Notes: generated by a model not told the origin, from the letters alone. DNA of 64,000 bases from Bradyrhizobium sp. Ec3.3 (GCF_000472925.1 NZ_AXAS01000003.1:322-64321); one strand, 5' to 3'. Counted from the first letter of the stretch, positions 35,551 through 43,668 are shown. Numbers and translations: made by a program.

Positions 35551-36279
35551 TCACGCCGCCTGCCGCAGCTTCGTCCAGGCGAACTCCGGATAGTACTGAT
35601 CCATCATGCGGTCGACATAGGCGGTGAGGTTCGGAAACTCTTCCGCACGCTCGCGCAGCTTGGATTCGAAGAACGGCGTCAAAATTCCCGCGAGCGCACC
35701 GAAGGCGGTGGCGTCGACGCCTGAGGGCTTGTTGCCCATCAAATAGGCCTTGTCGCCGAGCTGCACGGACAGTGCAAACAGCGAGCGCACGGCGAGATCG
35801 ACGTCGTCATCGGGCGCGTGGCGGCCAAGACCTGACAGCAGATAGTTCTCGGCGACGCGGAATTGCGCATCCTCCCGTAGCTTCTCGCGGTTGTGCTCCG
35901 GCGCGCCATCGAAGAAATGCGCCGGGCCCTTGGCGAAATTGACCGGGTCCACCCAGCGCGCGCCGACCAGTCCCCAATAGACGTGATGTTCGATCATGCG
36001 CTCGAAGGCCCAGGCCTGGGCGCGTTCCTGCAATGACAGGCCGGCATCGAAGTCGAAACCATAGCGACGTTCGATATGCGCCCGGATGAAGGTGGAATCG
36101 GCAACTGCCTCGCCATCGTCGTCGATGAACGGCAACTGCCCCTTGGGCGAAGCGGGCGGCATCGCCCGTTCCTTCCGGTAGGGCAGTCCTGCCATCTTCA
36201 ACTGCACCTCAGTCTTGGTGACGAAGGGGCTGATTTCCGGCAGGCCGAAGCCGATGCCAAAGCCGTAAAGCGTGATCAT
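35551..36279 (-). CDS. Glutathione S-transferase family protein
   Basis: A 242-residue protein with an N-terminal thioredoxin-like part (ITLYGFGIGFGLPEISPFVTKTEVQLKMAGLPYRKE, then KGQLPFIDDDGEAVADSTFIRAHIERRYG, which is the glutathione-binding P and S region) and an all-helical C-terminal part with NKPSGVDATAFGALAGIL. The overall pattern is like the metaxin/FAXC-type GSTs. The target is unknown. GGAG precedes ATG 36279. The next gene upstream on the same strand is a small unknown, then a divergent WYL regulator; the set may be one regulon. Confidence 0.88.
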   Translation of the reverse strand: MITLYGFGIGFGLPEISPFVTKTEVQLKMAGLPYRKERAMPPASPKGQLPFIDDDGEAVADSTFIRAHIERRYGFDFDAGLSLQERAQAWAFERMIEHHVYWGLVGARWVDPVNFAKGPAHFFDGAPEHNREKLREDAQFRVAENYLLSGLGRHAPDDDVDLAVRSLFALSVQLGDKAYLMGNKPSGVDATAFGALAGILTPFFESKLRERAEEFPNLTAYVDRMMDQYYPEFAWTKLRQAA

Positions 36280-36315
36280 GCTATTGCTCCTGATCCCCGA
36301 AACCGTTGTTGGAAC

Positions 36316-36579
36316 CTACCGACCGGCTGCTGCCACCATGGTGGCAGCAGCCGTGATATCCTGCGCGAAACGGGCCCCCTGCCAGGCGCGGCCCATGACG
36401 TGGCGAACCACGGCGTCCGCAGCCCCGAGCAGCGAGCGTGCGATGAGAGCGACGATCGCGAGACGGAGATCGACGAACATGAGAGCGAACGCGCCGAGAC
36501 GGCCAAGAGTGAAGGTTTGCAGCAAGGCCTGCACCCGCCACAGCGGGCTCGCCTGGCTAAAGGTGGTGGGAAGCATCAT
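36316..36579 (-). CDS. Small conserved-looking hypothetical protein
   Basis: An 87-residue protein, MMLPTTFSQASPLWRVQALLQTFTLGRLGAFALMFVDLRLAIVALIARSLLGAADAVVRHVMG..., with a hydrophobic stretch around residues 30-55 that could be one membrane helix. I start at ATG 36579, with AGAGGA six bases upstream; a TTG at 36585 is also in frame. It is 36 bases upstream of the GST on the same strand and divergent from the WYL gene. I do not recognise a family. Confidence 0.6.
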   Translation of the reverse strand: MMLPTTFSQASPLWRVQALLQTFTLGRLGAFALMFVDLRLAIVALIARSLLGAADAVVRHVMGRAWQGARFAQDITAAATMVAAAGR

Positions 36580-36628
36580 GGACAAATCCTCTTCATTCGA
36601 AGTGTTGTCCCGGTATAAAACTCCCCTG

Positions 36629-36650
36629 CTGCCAACATCCTGTCAGCATC
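36629..36650. promoter_or_regulatory. Tandem 11-bp direct repeats, likely operator of the WYL regulator
   Basis: CTGCCAACATC followed immediately by CTGTCAGCATC (minus-strand reading GATGCTGACAG and GATGTTGGCAG). Nine of eleven bases agree. The pair lies between the divergent GST-side operon and the WYL gene. Tandem head-to-tail sites fit a WYL-type regulator. A TATAAA lies at 36614-36619. Confidence 0.55.
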
Positions 36651-36692
36651 CGCGCGCCGGTTTTTAAACGGCGCCAAATCGGAAGACGTGTC

Positions 36693-37391
36693 ATGAGACG
36701 TGCCGACCGGCTGTTTCAGATCATCCAGGTGCTACGGCGCAGCCGCAAACCGCTGACGGCGGACGCGATCGCGGCCGAGCTCGAGACCTCCAAGCGCACC
36801 GTCTATCGGGACATCGCAACGCTGATCGGCCAGCGCGTGCCGATCCGCGGCGAGGCAGGCATGGGCTACATCCTGGAAAAGGGTTTTGATCTGCCGCCCT
36901 TGATGCTGACACCCGACGAGATCGAGGCCGCGGTGCTGGGCGCGCAATGGGTTGCCGGCCACGCCGACACGGCGCTGGCGCGCGCCGCCGAGGATCTGAT
37001 GGCGAAGATCGCCGACACAGTGCCCGAGCGCCTGCGTCCCTTCGTGCTGGAGCCGGCAAGCCGCGCGCGACCGAGCTGGAATCGTGAACCCGACCGCATG
37101 GACATGGTGCGCACGCGCACGCAAATCCATGAGGGCAAGAAGATCACGTTGCGCTATCGCGACGAGCAAGGCCGCGACAGCCAGCGCACGATCTGGCCGA
37201 TTGCGGTCGGCTATCTCGAAGCAGTGCGGCTGCTTGCAGCCTGGTGCGAGCTGCGCAACGATTTCCGCAGCTTCCGCACCGACCGTGTGGTGGATGCGAC
37301 CTATCTCGACGAGAGATATCCGGAGCGGCGCGACGTGTTGCGCGCCAAGTGGCGGCAGAGCCTGGTCTGGGGTCCGCCAAAGGACAATTGA
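36693..37391 (+). CDS. WYL-domain HTH regulator (YafY family)
   Basis: A 232-residue protein: N-terminal HTH_11 MRRADRLFQIIQVLRRSRKPLTADAIAAELETSKRTVYRDIATLIGQRVPIRGEAGMGYIL, then a WYL-type C-terminal part with IHEGKKITLRYRDEQGRDSQRTIWPIAVGYLEAVRLLAAWCELRNDFRSFRTDRV. The order of elements fits a transcription repressor that binds a small ligand. It is divergent from the GST genes, with tandem repeats in the gap, and is followed by the YkgJ-type gene five bases downstream. Confidence 0.92.
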   Translation: MRRADRLFQIIQVLRRSRKPLTADAIAAELETSKRTVYRDIATLIGQRVPIRGEAGMGYILEKGFDLPPLMLTPDEIEAAVLGAQWVAGHADTALARAAEDLMAKIADTVPERLRPFVLEPASRARPSWNREPDRMDMVRTRTQIHEGKKITLRYRDEQGRDSQRTIWPIAVGYLEAVRLLAAWCELRNDFRSFRTDRVVDATYLDERYPERRDVLRAKWRQSLVWGPPKDN

Positions 37392-37396
37392 GCGAC

Positions 37397-37723
37397 ATGG
37401 ACCAGAATTCCGCGACCGACCCGTCGCAGCTCTGCCAGGCTTGCGGCGCCTGCTGCGCCTATTCGGCGAACTGGCCGCGCTTCTCGATCGAGAGCGAGGA
37501 GGAGCTCGCAGCTATCCCGCAAGCGTTCGTCAACGAGAGGCAATCGGGCATGCGCTGCGACGGCGATCGCTGTTCGGCGCTGAAAGGGAAGATCGGGGAT
37601 GCGACTGGCTGCGGCATCTATGCCGTGCGGCCGGAGGTGTGCCGTACTTGCATGCCTGGCGATGCCGAATGCGCGATGGCGCGGCGGAAGTTCGGACTGC
37701 CGGTGATCGAGATCGGCGCTTAA
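37397..37723 (+). CDS. YkgJ-family cysteine cluster protein
   Basis: A 108-residue protein with the YkgJ/CxxCxxCC pattern: LCQACGACCAY near residue 17, then CDGDRCSAL, GCGIYAVRPEVCRTCMPG and CAMARRKFGL. The cysteines probably bind zinc or an iron-sulfur centre. ATG 37397 is five bases after the WYL stop; an upstream frame extension overlapping the WYL gene was dropped. Function unknown. Co-transcribed with the WYL regulator. Confidence 0.88.
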   Translation: MDQNSATDPSQLCQACGACCAYSANWPRFSIESEEELAAIPQAFVNERQSGMRCDGDRCSALKGKIGDATGCGIYAVRPEVCRTCMPGDAECAMARRKFGLPVIEIGA

Positions 37724-37835
37724 AGCATGACCCGGAAAAGTGTGAAACGGTTTTCCCTCGCGACAAACGCGGGAGGCGTTTGCGCGGAGATCATGCGCAG
37801 ACTAAAGAACTAAAGCGCGATCTATCGCGCTTTAG
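37722..37835. repeat. Rhizobiales intergenic repeat (AAAGCATGACCCGGAAAAGTGTGAA type)
   Basis: TTAAAGCATGACCCGGAAAAGTGTGAAACGGTTTTCC...GATCATGCGC...TAAAGCGCGAT is a form of the short repeat that occurs many times in Rhizobiales genomes (recognised from memory). It ends in a 12-bp dyad listed separately as a terminator. Confidence 0.7.
37810..37835. terminator. Bidirectional terminator-like 12-bp dyad
   Basis: CTAAAGCGCGAT-CT-ATCGCGCTTTAG is a perfect inverted repeat with a two-base spacer. It overlaps the stop codon of the minus-strand gene beside it and follows the YkgJ-type gene, so it could end both transcripts. Confidence 0.55.
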
Positions 37836-38230
37836 GCTGGAACGGCTTCAGCGAGATCGTCGTCGAACTCGTCCTCGAGCGGCGCAAGCACCGAGAGCGG
37901 TTTGGTCGACAGCGTGATCGGCTTGCGGCTGCCCGACAGCGCCGGCGATGCCTTGGCCGTGCTTTCACGCGACAGCGTGTAAAGCGTGGAGCCGACGCGC
38001 CCCCCGCTCTCGATCAGTTCGCGCTCCGTGCAGCTCGCCGCGATCGCGACCGCCAGCGAATGCAGATGGCTGCGGCGGTAGCAGAACAAGGCCAGCCTGG
38101 CGCGAGCCTCGGGGGCAACACTCTCGACCAGCCTCGGCAGGCCGCTCTCGCTGGCGCGATACATCTCGCCAAGGAGCTCGTCGCGGACCGGGCAGAAATC
38201 GCTTTCGTAGGCGTCTCGGCTTGAAAACAT
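37832..38230 (-). CDS. Hypothetical protein
   Basis: A 132-residue protein, MFSSRDAYESDFCPVRDELLGEMYRASESGLPRLVESVAPEARARLALFCYRRSHLHSLAVAIAASC.... The first 90 residues look like a compact helical domain; the last 40 (SGSRKPITLSTKPLSVLAPLEDEFDDDLAEAVPA) are polar and acidic. No signal peptide or membrane segment. I do not recognise a family. Codon and base use are like the neighbours, which supports a real gene. Confidence 0.65.
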   Translation of the reverse strand: MFSSRDAYESDFCPVRDELLGEMYRASESGLPRLVESVAPEARARLALFCYRRSHLHSLAVAIAASCTERELIESGGRVGSTLYTLSRESTAKASPALSGSRKPITLSTKPLSVLAPLEDEFDDDLAEAVPA

Positions 38231-38356
38231 TGCGGTTCTCCCTCGTATGCGGAAGATGCCGCGCGACTCTCTAACGAAAGGTTAACCACACGGGCCGGTA
38301 TGTCCCGGGGTCATGCGCCCGATTTACGAATCAGAACGCAGCCGAAGCCGGCGGGG

Positions 38357-38743
38357 TCAGTTCGCCGCCATGAAGATCGACAGGCCGAACCCGGTGAGGT
38401 GGTGCAGTGCCTGGTCCACGCCGATCAGGGTCCAGAACCAGGGATGCTCCTGGTTGACTCCGAAATTCGCGGAGACCAGCCCCTTGGCCCGATCAACGGT
38501 GATGTGGATCGCAAAATCGATCAGGGCGACGAACCAGAATCTTGGAGCGACCAACAGGATCAGCGGCAGCGCAACCGCAAGGTGAACGAGGCAGTGCACC
38601 AGGAGCGGCAGGGCCCAGCCATGCTTCTGGTCCTTGCCGTGCGCCATCCAGGCGGTCTGCAGGACGAAGTCGGCGATGATGTGCTTGAAGGTGAGCAGCA
38701 GCATCCAGCCAATGAGCGCTTCGACCGGAACCGCCGATGACAT
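38357..38743 (-). CDS. DUF3307 family membrane protein
   Basis: A 128-residue protein with about four predicted helices. The segment LLTFKHIIADFVLQTAWMAHGKDQKHGWALPLLVHCLVH has the DUF3307 pattern (H..AD..LQ...M...K and a later H). The middle (FWFVALIDFAIHITVDRAKG) also fits. Function unknown. ATG 38743 chosen; a TTG five codons earlier is in frame. Confidence 0.82.
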   Translation of the reverse strand: MSSAVPVEALIGWMLLLTFKHIIADFVLQTAWMAHGKDQKHGWALPLLVHCLVHLAVALPLILLVAPRFWFVALIDFAIHITVDRAKGLVSANFGVNQEHPWFWTLIGVDQALHHLTGFGLSIFMAAN

Positions 38744-39103
38744 GGGTGGAAACGACAAAGCTGGACGCCCTCATTGAACGTGGAAGAAAAAATGGAGCGT
38801 TCAGTGCGACTTCTTCTTGGGTCCGGCCAAATCGCCGAGATCGCGCTTTTATGACATCTCTCGCGGCGGAATGCACCCCGGAAGGAACCGGAATATCGCA
38901 AGGTGTGGCCGAACGACGATAGGGACGGACCGCCGCCACGCCCCTCGCGGTAACGTTACCTGCGGCTCGAAATTTGCATTCTGCCGCCAGGGAGCTATCA
39001 TCCCGAGGTAGAAGATTATCGTACTTTTTCAGGCGTTTACGAATTTTCGGACGGCCTTTGCCGGCAAGCCGGCCCGCCGCCTGGCAACGGAATAAGGCCA
39101 GCC
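38744..39103. other. 360-base gap with no gene recognised
   Basis: The gap separates divergent genes (DUF3307 on minus, TAXI on plus). It contains no ORF with family character and no repeat of the families seen elsewhere. An AT-rich patch around 39010-39045 (AGAAGATTATCGTACTTTTTC) probably holds the TAXI promoter. ATAAGG before ATG 39104 is its ribosome site. Confidence 0.5.
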
Positions 39104-40558
39104 ATGAGTGCTGAAGGCCAGATGTCATCGACCGAGCAGACCCCACAGTCGCGCCCGAAGGTCATCAAGACCAATCAGCAGCAGGTCGTGCTCTATGTCG
39201 TGCTGACCTTGATCCTGTCGCTTGCCACCGTTTGGGGCGGCCGGGCCATGCTTCGCAGTTCGGAGACCCTGATCTTTGCCGTCGGCGATGCCAATAGCGA
39301 CGAGGCGCGTTTCGCCAATAAGCTCGCCGCCGTGCTCAAGAACAATGCGTCGCGGTTCCGGATCAAGATCGTCAGCAATCCTGACAACGCCAAGGCGATT
39401 GCCCAATTCGACCGCAAGCAGGCCGATCTCGCCATCCTGCGCACCGACGGCAAGGTGCCGCCGCGGGCGCGCGCGCTCGCCATCCTCGAGCACGATCTCG
39501 TGCTGCTGCTCGGCCCCGGCAACAAGAAGGTCAAGTCGCTCGCGGAACTGAAAAAGAAGAAGATCGCGGTGCTCGCCGAGAACGATTCTTCGCTCGCCTT
39601 CGTCCGCAGCATCCTCGACGTCCCCGACACGCCGGACGCTGCGGCACGCGTGCAGATGGCCCCGCAGGGCGTAACGCTGGACAAGCTGCTCGCACCCGCA
39701 AGCGGCTATAGCGCGGTGATTGCCATCGTCCACGCCTCGAAGGCGGTGCGCGACAAGGCCTATGAGCAGGTCGCCAGGCGCGGCGGATTCACACTGAACG
39801 CCATCGACGAGGCCAAGGCGCTGGCGCGCAAGATTCCCGGCATTTCCGAGGAAACCCTGACGGCGGGAACGCTGTCGGCCTCGCCGGAGATTCCCGACGA
39901 CGATCTCGACACGATCGGGCTCGAATGGCTGCTGGTCGCGCAGTCGAAGATGTCGCTGTCCACCGCGGGCGATCTCGCGCGCATCGTCTACGAGAACAAG
40001 TCCGAGCTCGGCCTCGAAAGCGGGTTCGCGACCCGGATCGAGCCGGCCTCCGTCGACAAGGACGCCTTCGTCATGGCGCACCAGGGCGCGGCAGACTACA
40101 TCAACGACGACACCAAGTCGTTCATGGATAAATACAGCGACATGATGTATCTGGGCGCCGGCGCGCTCAGCGTCATCGGCTCGATCTTCGCGGCGATCTA
40201 CGCCAAGGTCACCAGGATCGCACCGGAGAAGGCCAGCGAGCTCTCCACGGCCATCCTCGATGTCGGCGAGCGCATCGAGCATGCCCATTCGCTCGACGAG
40301 CTCGAGTGCCTGGCGGACGAGCTCGAAGCGATCCTGCGTAGAGCCGTGGTGGGACTGAGAGACGGCACCATCAGTACCGACGGGCTCGATACATTCAAGC
40401 TCGGCTATGAATTCGTCCGCGACGAGATCGGCATGCGGCGCGAGCATCTGAAGCGGCACGCAGGCGATGCAGAGAAGCCTGGCGACGCCACAGCGCGCGA
40501 GGCTCTCGCGCATGACGACACCAACGTGGTGGTGGTGAAGACCGCACAGAGCGCCTGA
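39104..40558 (+). CDS. TAXI-family solute-binding protein with two membrane segments
   Basis: A 484-residue protein of the TAXI (TRAP-associated extracytoplasmic immunogenic) family. Unlike soluble TAXI proteins it has a 27-residue polar leader, a membrane segment at about 28-46 (VVLYVVLTLILSLATVWGG), the binding domain from about 55 to 340, a second membrane segment at 347-366 (MMYLGAGALSVIGSIFAAIY) and a cytoplasmic tail of 118 residues. No TRAP permease lies nearby. It may be a sensor or anchor rather than a transporter part. It has no signal-peptide cleavage site that I can see. Confidence 0.85.
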   Translation: MSAEGQMSSTEQTPQSRPKVIKTNQQQVVLYVVLTLILSLATVWGGRAMLRSSETLIFAVGDANSDEARFANKLAAVLKNNASRFRIKIVSNPDNAKAIAQFDRKQADLAILRTDGKVPPRARALAILEHDLVLLLGPGNKKVKSLAELKKKKIAVLAENDSSLAFVRSILDVPDTPDAAARVQMAPQGVTLDKLLAPASGYSAVIAIVHASKAVRDKAYEQVARRGGFTLNAIDEAKALARKIPGISEETLTAGTLSASPEIPDDDLDTIGLEWLLVAQSKMSLSTAGDLARIVYENKSELGLESGFATRIEPASVDKDAFVMAHQGAADYINDDTKSFMDKYSDMMYLGAGALSVIGSIFAAIYAKVTRIAPEKASELSTAILDVGERIEHAHSLDELECLADELEAILRRAVVGLRDGTISTDGLDTFKLGYEFVRDEIGMRREHLKRHAGDAEKPGDATAREALAHDDTNVVVVKTAQSA

Positions 40559-40667
40559 AGCCTGGCCTCGCATGCGGCGCGGGGAACCCGCGCGCGCGAC
40601 GGCGCCCGCGGACCTGGAACTGACTTGATCTGCAACCGTTGATGCTCCGCGCAACCGGAGATCGGCC

Positions 40668-40886
40668 ATGCGTTCACTGCTCATCATCATCCTGCTCGCG
40701 ATGCTCGCCGGCGTCGGCTATTTCGCCTACTCTGCCCTGTCGGTCGACGGTGAGCCGATTCCGACCGAAGGCTACGTGGCGCTCGCGCTGGGCGCGGGCT
40801 TCTCGGTGATCGTCGGCGTCGGGCTCATGGCGCTGCTGTTCTTCTCGAGCCGCCGCGGCTACGACGAGCCGCCCCATTTCAAATAG
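40668..40886 (+). CDS. Small two-helix membrane protein
   Basis: A 72-residue protein: MRSLLIIILLAMLAGVGYFAYSALSVDGEPIPTEGYVALALGAGFSVIVGVGLMALLFFSSRRGYDEPPHFK. Two hydrophobic helices (about 4-23 and 36-59) flank a short polar loop; a basic-acidic tail follows. Lies between the TAXI gene and the K+ channel gene on the same strand. No known family that I can name. Base use resembles coding DNA. Confidence 0.7.
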   Translation: MRSLLIIILLAMLAGVGYFAYSALSVDGEPIPTEGYVALALGAGFSVIVGVGLMALLFFSSRRGYDEPPHFK

Positions 40887-41045
40887 CGGTCTCGGCCATT
40901 TCGTCCCCAGGATTGCGGCTTGCATGGCAGGCGCCGATAACGCTGTCAGCGTCCTGTCGTTGACGGCCTTCGCCTGCGAAGGCACTTTGGCGCGGCAGTC
41001 CCAACCGGGACAGGCAAACCAGCCAAGACCGGACCTCAATCCCGT

Positions 41046-42155
41046 ATGTCCAAGCCGTTGACCCCCGCTCTGGCGAAATTCGTGGCCGCGACGGCCGGCC
41101 GGAACATGACCACGGCGGCCTATGTCGCGGTCACGGTCGGCGTCGTGACCACGATGCTGTTGACGGTCGACCCGGCCTATGAAGCCGCGCATCACTGGGC
41201 GAATGCGTTGCTCTGGGCGTGTCTGGCCTATTTCGTGTTCGAATGGCTGGTCCGGCTGCGCCACATGGCAAGACAGCAGCGGCTTGGGGTCTACCTGCTG
41301 TCCTCGAGCGGGCTGGTCGATGCGATCGGGGCGCTGGCGGTGCCGGTCGCGCTGGTGCTGGGCGTCGAACCCAAGACGGCCTGGCTCCTCAGCGTGCTCT
41401 GGGTGCTCAAGGTCGTGCCGGGCATCCCCGGCCTGCGCCAGCTTCGCCGCGTGCTGGTGCTGGAATCGGGGCCGCTGCTCAGCGTGCTCGTGATCTTCCT
41501 GATGGTGGTGTTTCTCGCCTCCGTTGCCGAGTATTTCCTGGAGCGCGACGTGCAGCCCCAGACCTTCGGCAGCGTGCCGTCGGCATTATGGTGGGCGGTG
41601 GTGACGCTGACGACGACCGGCTATGGCGACGTCGTGCCGGTGACGCCGCTCGGGCGGATGGTGGCCGCGCTGGTGATGATCTCCGGCCTTGGCGTGTTCG
41701 GCCTCTGGACCGGTATTCTGGCGACCGGCTTTGCCGCCGAGACGCGCCGCGACAACTTCCTCAAGACCTGGGAGACCGTCAGCAAGGTGCCGTTCTTTGC
41801 CGCTCTCGGACCTTCCGCGATCGCCGATGTCACCCATATGCTGCGCACCATGGACCTGCCGGCCCGCACCATGATCATCAGGAAGGGCGCGCAGGGCGAC
41901 TGCATGTATTTCATCGCCTCCGGCGAGGTTGAGGTCGACCTGCCCGGCAAGAAGGTGGCGCTCGGCGAAGGTGCGTTCTTCGGCGAGATGGCGCTGCTCG
42001 GCAACAATGTGCGCGGCGCCAACGTCACGACCGTCACGGTCTCGCGGCTGCTCGTGCTCGACCTCGTCGATTTCCGCGTGCTGATGGCACGGCATCCCGA
42101 TCTCGCCGAGACCATCGATGCCGAAGCCAAACGCCGCGCGCTCGAAAACAAGTAA
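41046..42155 (+). CDS. Cyclic-nucleotide-gated potassium channel (MlotiK1-like)
   Basis: A 369-residue channel with a membrane part of six helices (voltage-sensor-like S1-S4 then S5-pore-S6) and a C-terminal CNB domain. The filter reads TTTGYGD at 189-195, giving K+ selectivity. The inner helix MISGLGVFGLWTGILATGF resembles MlotiK1. The nucleotide site is LGEGAFFGEMALLGNNVRGANV (313-325), with the conserved GE and arginine for the cyclic phosphate. Length is close to MlotiK1. It would open on cAMP or cGMP binding. The next gene is a crotonase homologue 12 bases downstream; the link is unclear. Confidence 0.94.
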   Translation: MSKPLTPALAKFVAATAGRNMTTAAYVAVTVGVVTTMLLTVDPAYEAAHHWANALLWACLAYFVFEWLVRLRHMARQQRLGVYLLSSSGLVDAIGALAVPVALVLGVEPKTAWLLSVLWVLKVVPGIPGLRQLRRVLVLESGPLLSVLVIFLMVVFLASVAEYFLERDVQPQTFGSVPSALWWAVVTLTTTGYGDVVPVTPLGRMVAALVMISGLGVFGLWTGILATGFAAETRRDNFLKTWETVSKVPFFAALGPSAIADVTHMLRTMDLPARTMIIRKGAQGDCMYFIASGEVEVDLPGKKVALGEGAFFGEMALLGNNVRGANVTTVTVSRLLVLDLVDFRVLMARHPDLAETIDAEAKRRALENK

Positions 42156-42167
42156 GTGGAGACAGCA

Positions 42168-42953
42168 ATGTCGGATGCGGCCGAGACCGCCAGCACGCCC
42201 CTGCTCGACATCGACGGCGCGCGCGCCACCATCCGCCTCAACCGGCCGAGGCATCTCAACCGGTTGCAGGCCGAAGATCTCGGCGAGCTCTTAAAACTGT
42301 TCGACCGGATCGAGGCCGATGCCGCCATCCGCGTGCTGGTGCTGACCGGCACCGGGCGCGCCTTCTCCGCCGGCTACGATCTCAATTCGGTAGCCGAGCG
42401 TGCGGTGAGCGCCAGGGAGCGGCAGAGCGCGGGTTCGGCGTTCGAGGTCGTGGTCAACCGGCTGGAGGATCTCGGCGTGCCCACGATCTGCCGCCTCAAC
42501 GGCGGCGTCTATGGCGGCTCGACCGACCTTGCGCTCGCCTGCGATTTCCGCATCGGCGCCGACACTGCCGAGATGTTCATGCCGGCTGCACGGTTGGGAC
42601 TTCACTACTACACCAGCGGTATCAAGCGTTATGTGACGCGGCTCGGCGTCGATAACGCCAAAATGCTGTTCCTGACCGCGCAAAGGATCAGCGCGCCGGA
42701 AATGCTGCGCATCGGCTATCTCACCGCCATGGTGGCGCCAGAGCTTCTCGACGAGGAAGTCGACAAGCTCGCCAATATCCTCGCCGGCAACGCGCCGATC
42801 GCGATGCGCGGCATGAAGCGCGCCATCAACGAATTCGCCCGTGGCGCGCTCGACGAGGACGCCGCCGACCGCCGCCATCGCGAAAGCATGCGCAGCGACG
42901 AGATCAAGGAAGGCATCAAGGCGTTTGCGGAGAAGAGGTCGCCGCGGTTCTGA
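42168..42953 (+). CDS. Crotonase family protein without the catalytic glutamates
   Basis: A 261-residue enoyl-CoA hydratase homologue. The acyl-CoA pocket and oxyanion region are present (TGRAFSAGYDLNSV, ICRLNGGVYGGSTDLALACDFRIG). But the two glutamates of true hydratases appear to be replaced: GGSTDLALAC where GGxxELAxxC is usual, and MPAARLGL where xPExxxGL is usual. It may be an isomerase, hydrolase or dehalogenase-type crotonase, or bind CoA without hydration. ATG 42168 follows GTGGAGA. It is transcribed with the K+ channel. Confidence 0.85.
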   Translation: MSDAAETASTPLLDIDGARATIRLNRPRHLNRLQAEDLGELLKLFDRIEADAAIRVLVLTGTGRAFSAGYDLNSVAERAVSARERQSAGSAFEVVVNRLEDLGVPTICRLNGGVYGGSTDLALACDFRIGADTAEMFMPAARLGLHYYTSGIKRYVTRLGVDNAKMLFLTAQRISAPEMLRIGYLTAMVAPELLDEEVDKLANILAGNAPIAMRGMKRAINEFARGALDEDAADRRHRESMRSDEIKEGIKAFAEKRSPRF

Positions 42954-42993
42954 CTTCGGCAAAATCGGCAACCGCGATCTCGCGCCACAACAC

Positions 42994-43074
42994 CTTCCTG
43001 TGGTTATCGCGACGAGCGCAGCGCGCTCGCGCGGAGGTCCCGGGCTCGCGCTTGGCGCGCCCGGGACGACGAGT
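42994..43074. repeat. Intergenic repeat, family G
   Basis: TTCCTGTGGTTATCGCGACGAGCGCAGCGCGCTCGCGCGGAGGTCCCGGG at the left and CGCCCGGGACGACGAG at the right. It shares GGTTATC.CGACGAGCGCA with the element at 29995-30157. Confidence 0.6.
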
Positions 43075-43102
43075 GGAGATTGAGCTCAACTGCCCTCCCA
43101 CA

Positions 43103-43182
43103 CGTCATTGCGAGCGCAGCTAAGCAATCCAGACTGTCGCCGCGGAAAGATTCTGGATTGCTTCGCTGCGCTCGCAATGACG
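43103..43182. repeat. Intergenic inverted repeat, family B
   Basis: CGTCATTGCGAGCGCAGCTAAGCAATCCAG on the left; TTCTGGATTGCTTCGCTGCGCTCGCAATGACG on the right. It shares the CCGCGGAAAGA centre with 29875-29960. The gap 42954-43408 is otherwise empty; 43183-43408 holds the promoter region of the small secreted protein gene and nothing else I can name. Confidence 0.8.
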
Positions 43183-43408
43183 GAAGAGAGATGGTGACGC
43201 CACCCTCATACAGTTGACCGCTGCTCGCCGCCGGAACGGCGCGCGGCGCCGCATCGCGACGCGCAAAACCCAGAGGCCGGCCCGCCTCCCGCTCTCCACG
43301 AAACAATCCTGAAACACGATTCTTCTCGGCGCATGTGAACGCGTTTCGGAGTCACACCGACCGAGATGCAGGGACACAACGGCTTCGTGCCTCACTGGAG
43401 AGAAGAGA

Positions 43409-43648
43409 ATGTTTCGTAAGCTTGCCCTTGGTCTCGTCGCCGCCGGTTCGCTCGGCGTTGCTGCCCTTGCGCCCAGCGCCGCGTCGGCCCACGGCTTCCA
43501 TCATCATTGGGGTCCCGGCTGGGGCTGGGGTTATGGCGGCATCTATGTCAACACCGGCGCGAGCGGCTGCTACCAGCAACGCGTGGTGCCCACCCGGCAC
43601 GGCCCGCGCGTGCGCGTCGTGAACGTCTGCGCGTACGGGATCTACTGA
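43409..43648 (+). CDS. Small secreted His/Gly/Trp-rich protein
   Basis: A 79-residue protein with signal peptide MFRKLALGLVAAGSLGVAALAPSAASA, then a mature part of about 50 residues beginning HGFHHHWGPGWGWGYGGIYVNTGASGCYQQRVVPTRHG. The His-rich stretch could bind metal. It has two cysteines (a possible disulfide). No known family; similar small secreted peptides are common in Bradyrhizobium. It is closed by its own terminator. GGAGAGAAGAG lies before ATG 43409. Confidence 0.75.
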   Translation: MFRKLALGLVAAGSLGVAALAPSAASAHGFHHHWGPGWGWGYGGIYVNTGASGCYQQRVVPTRHGPRVRVVNVCAYGIY

Positions 43649-43668
43649 GCTACAAGGTCTAATAGCGA

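Noticed and set aside
39125-40690. Minus-strand ORF of 521 codons opposite the TAXI gene
   Set aside because: Shadow frame; the TAXI gene on the plus strand has clear membrane segments and family motifs.
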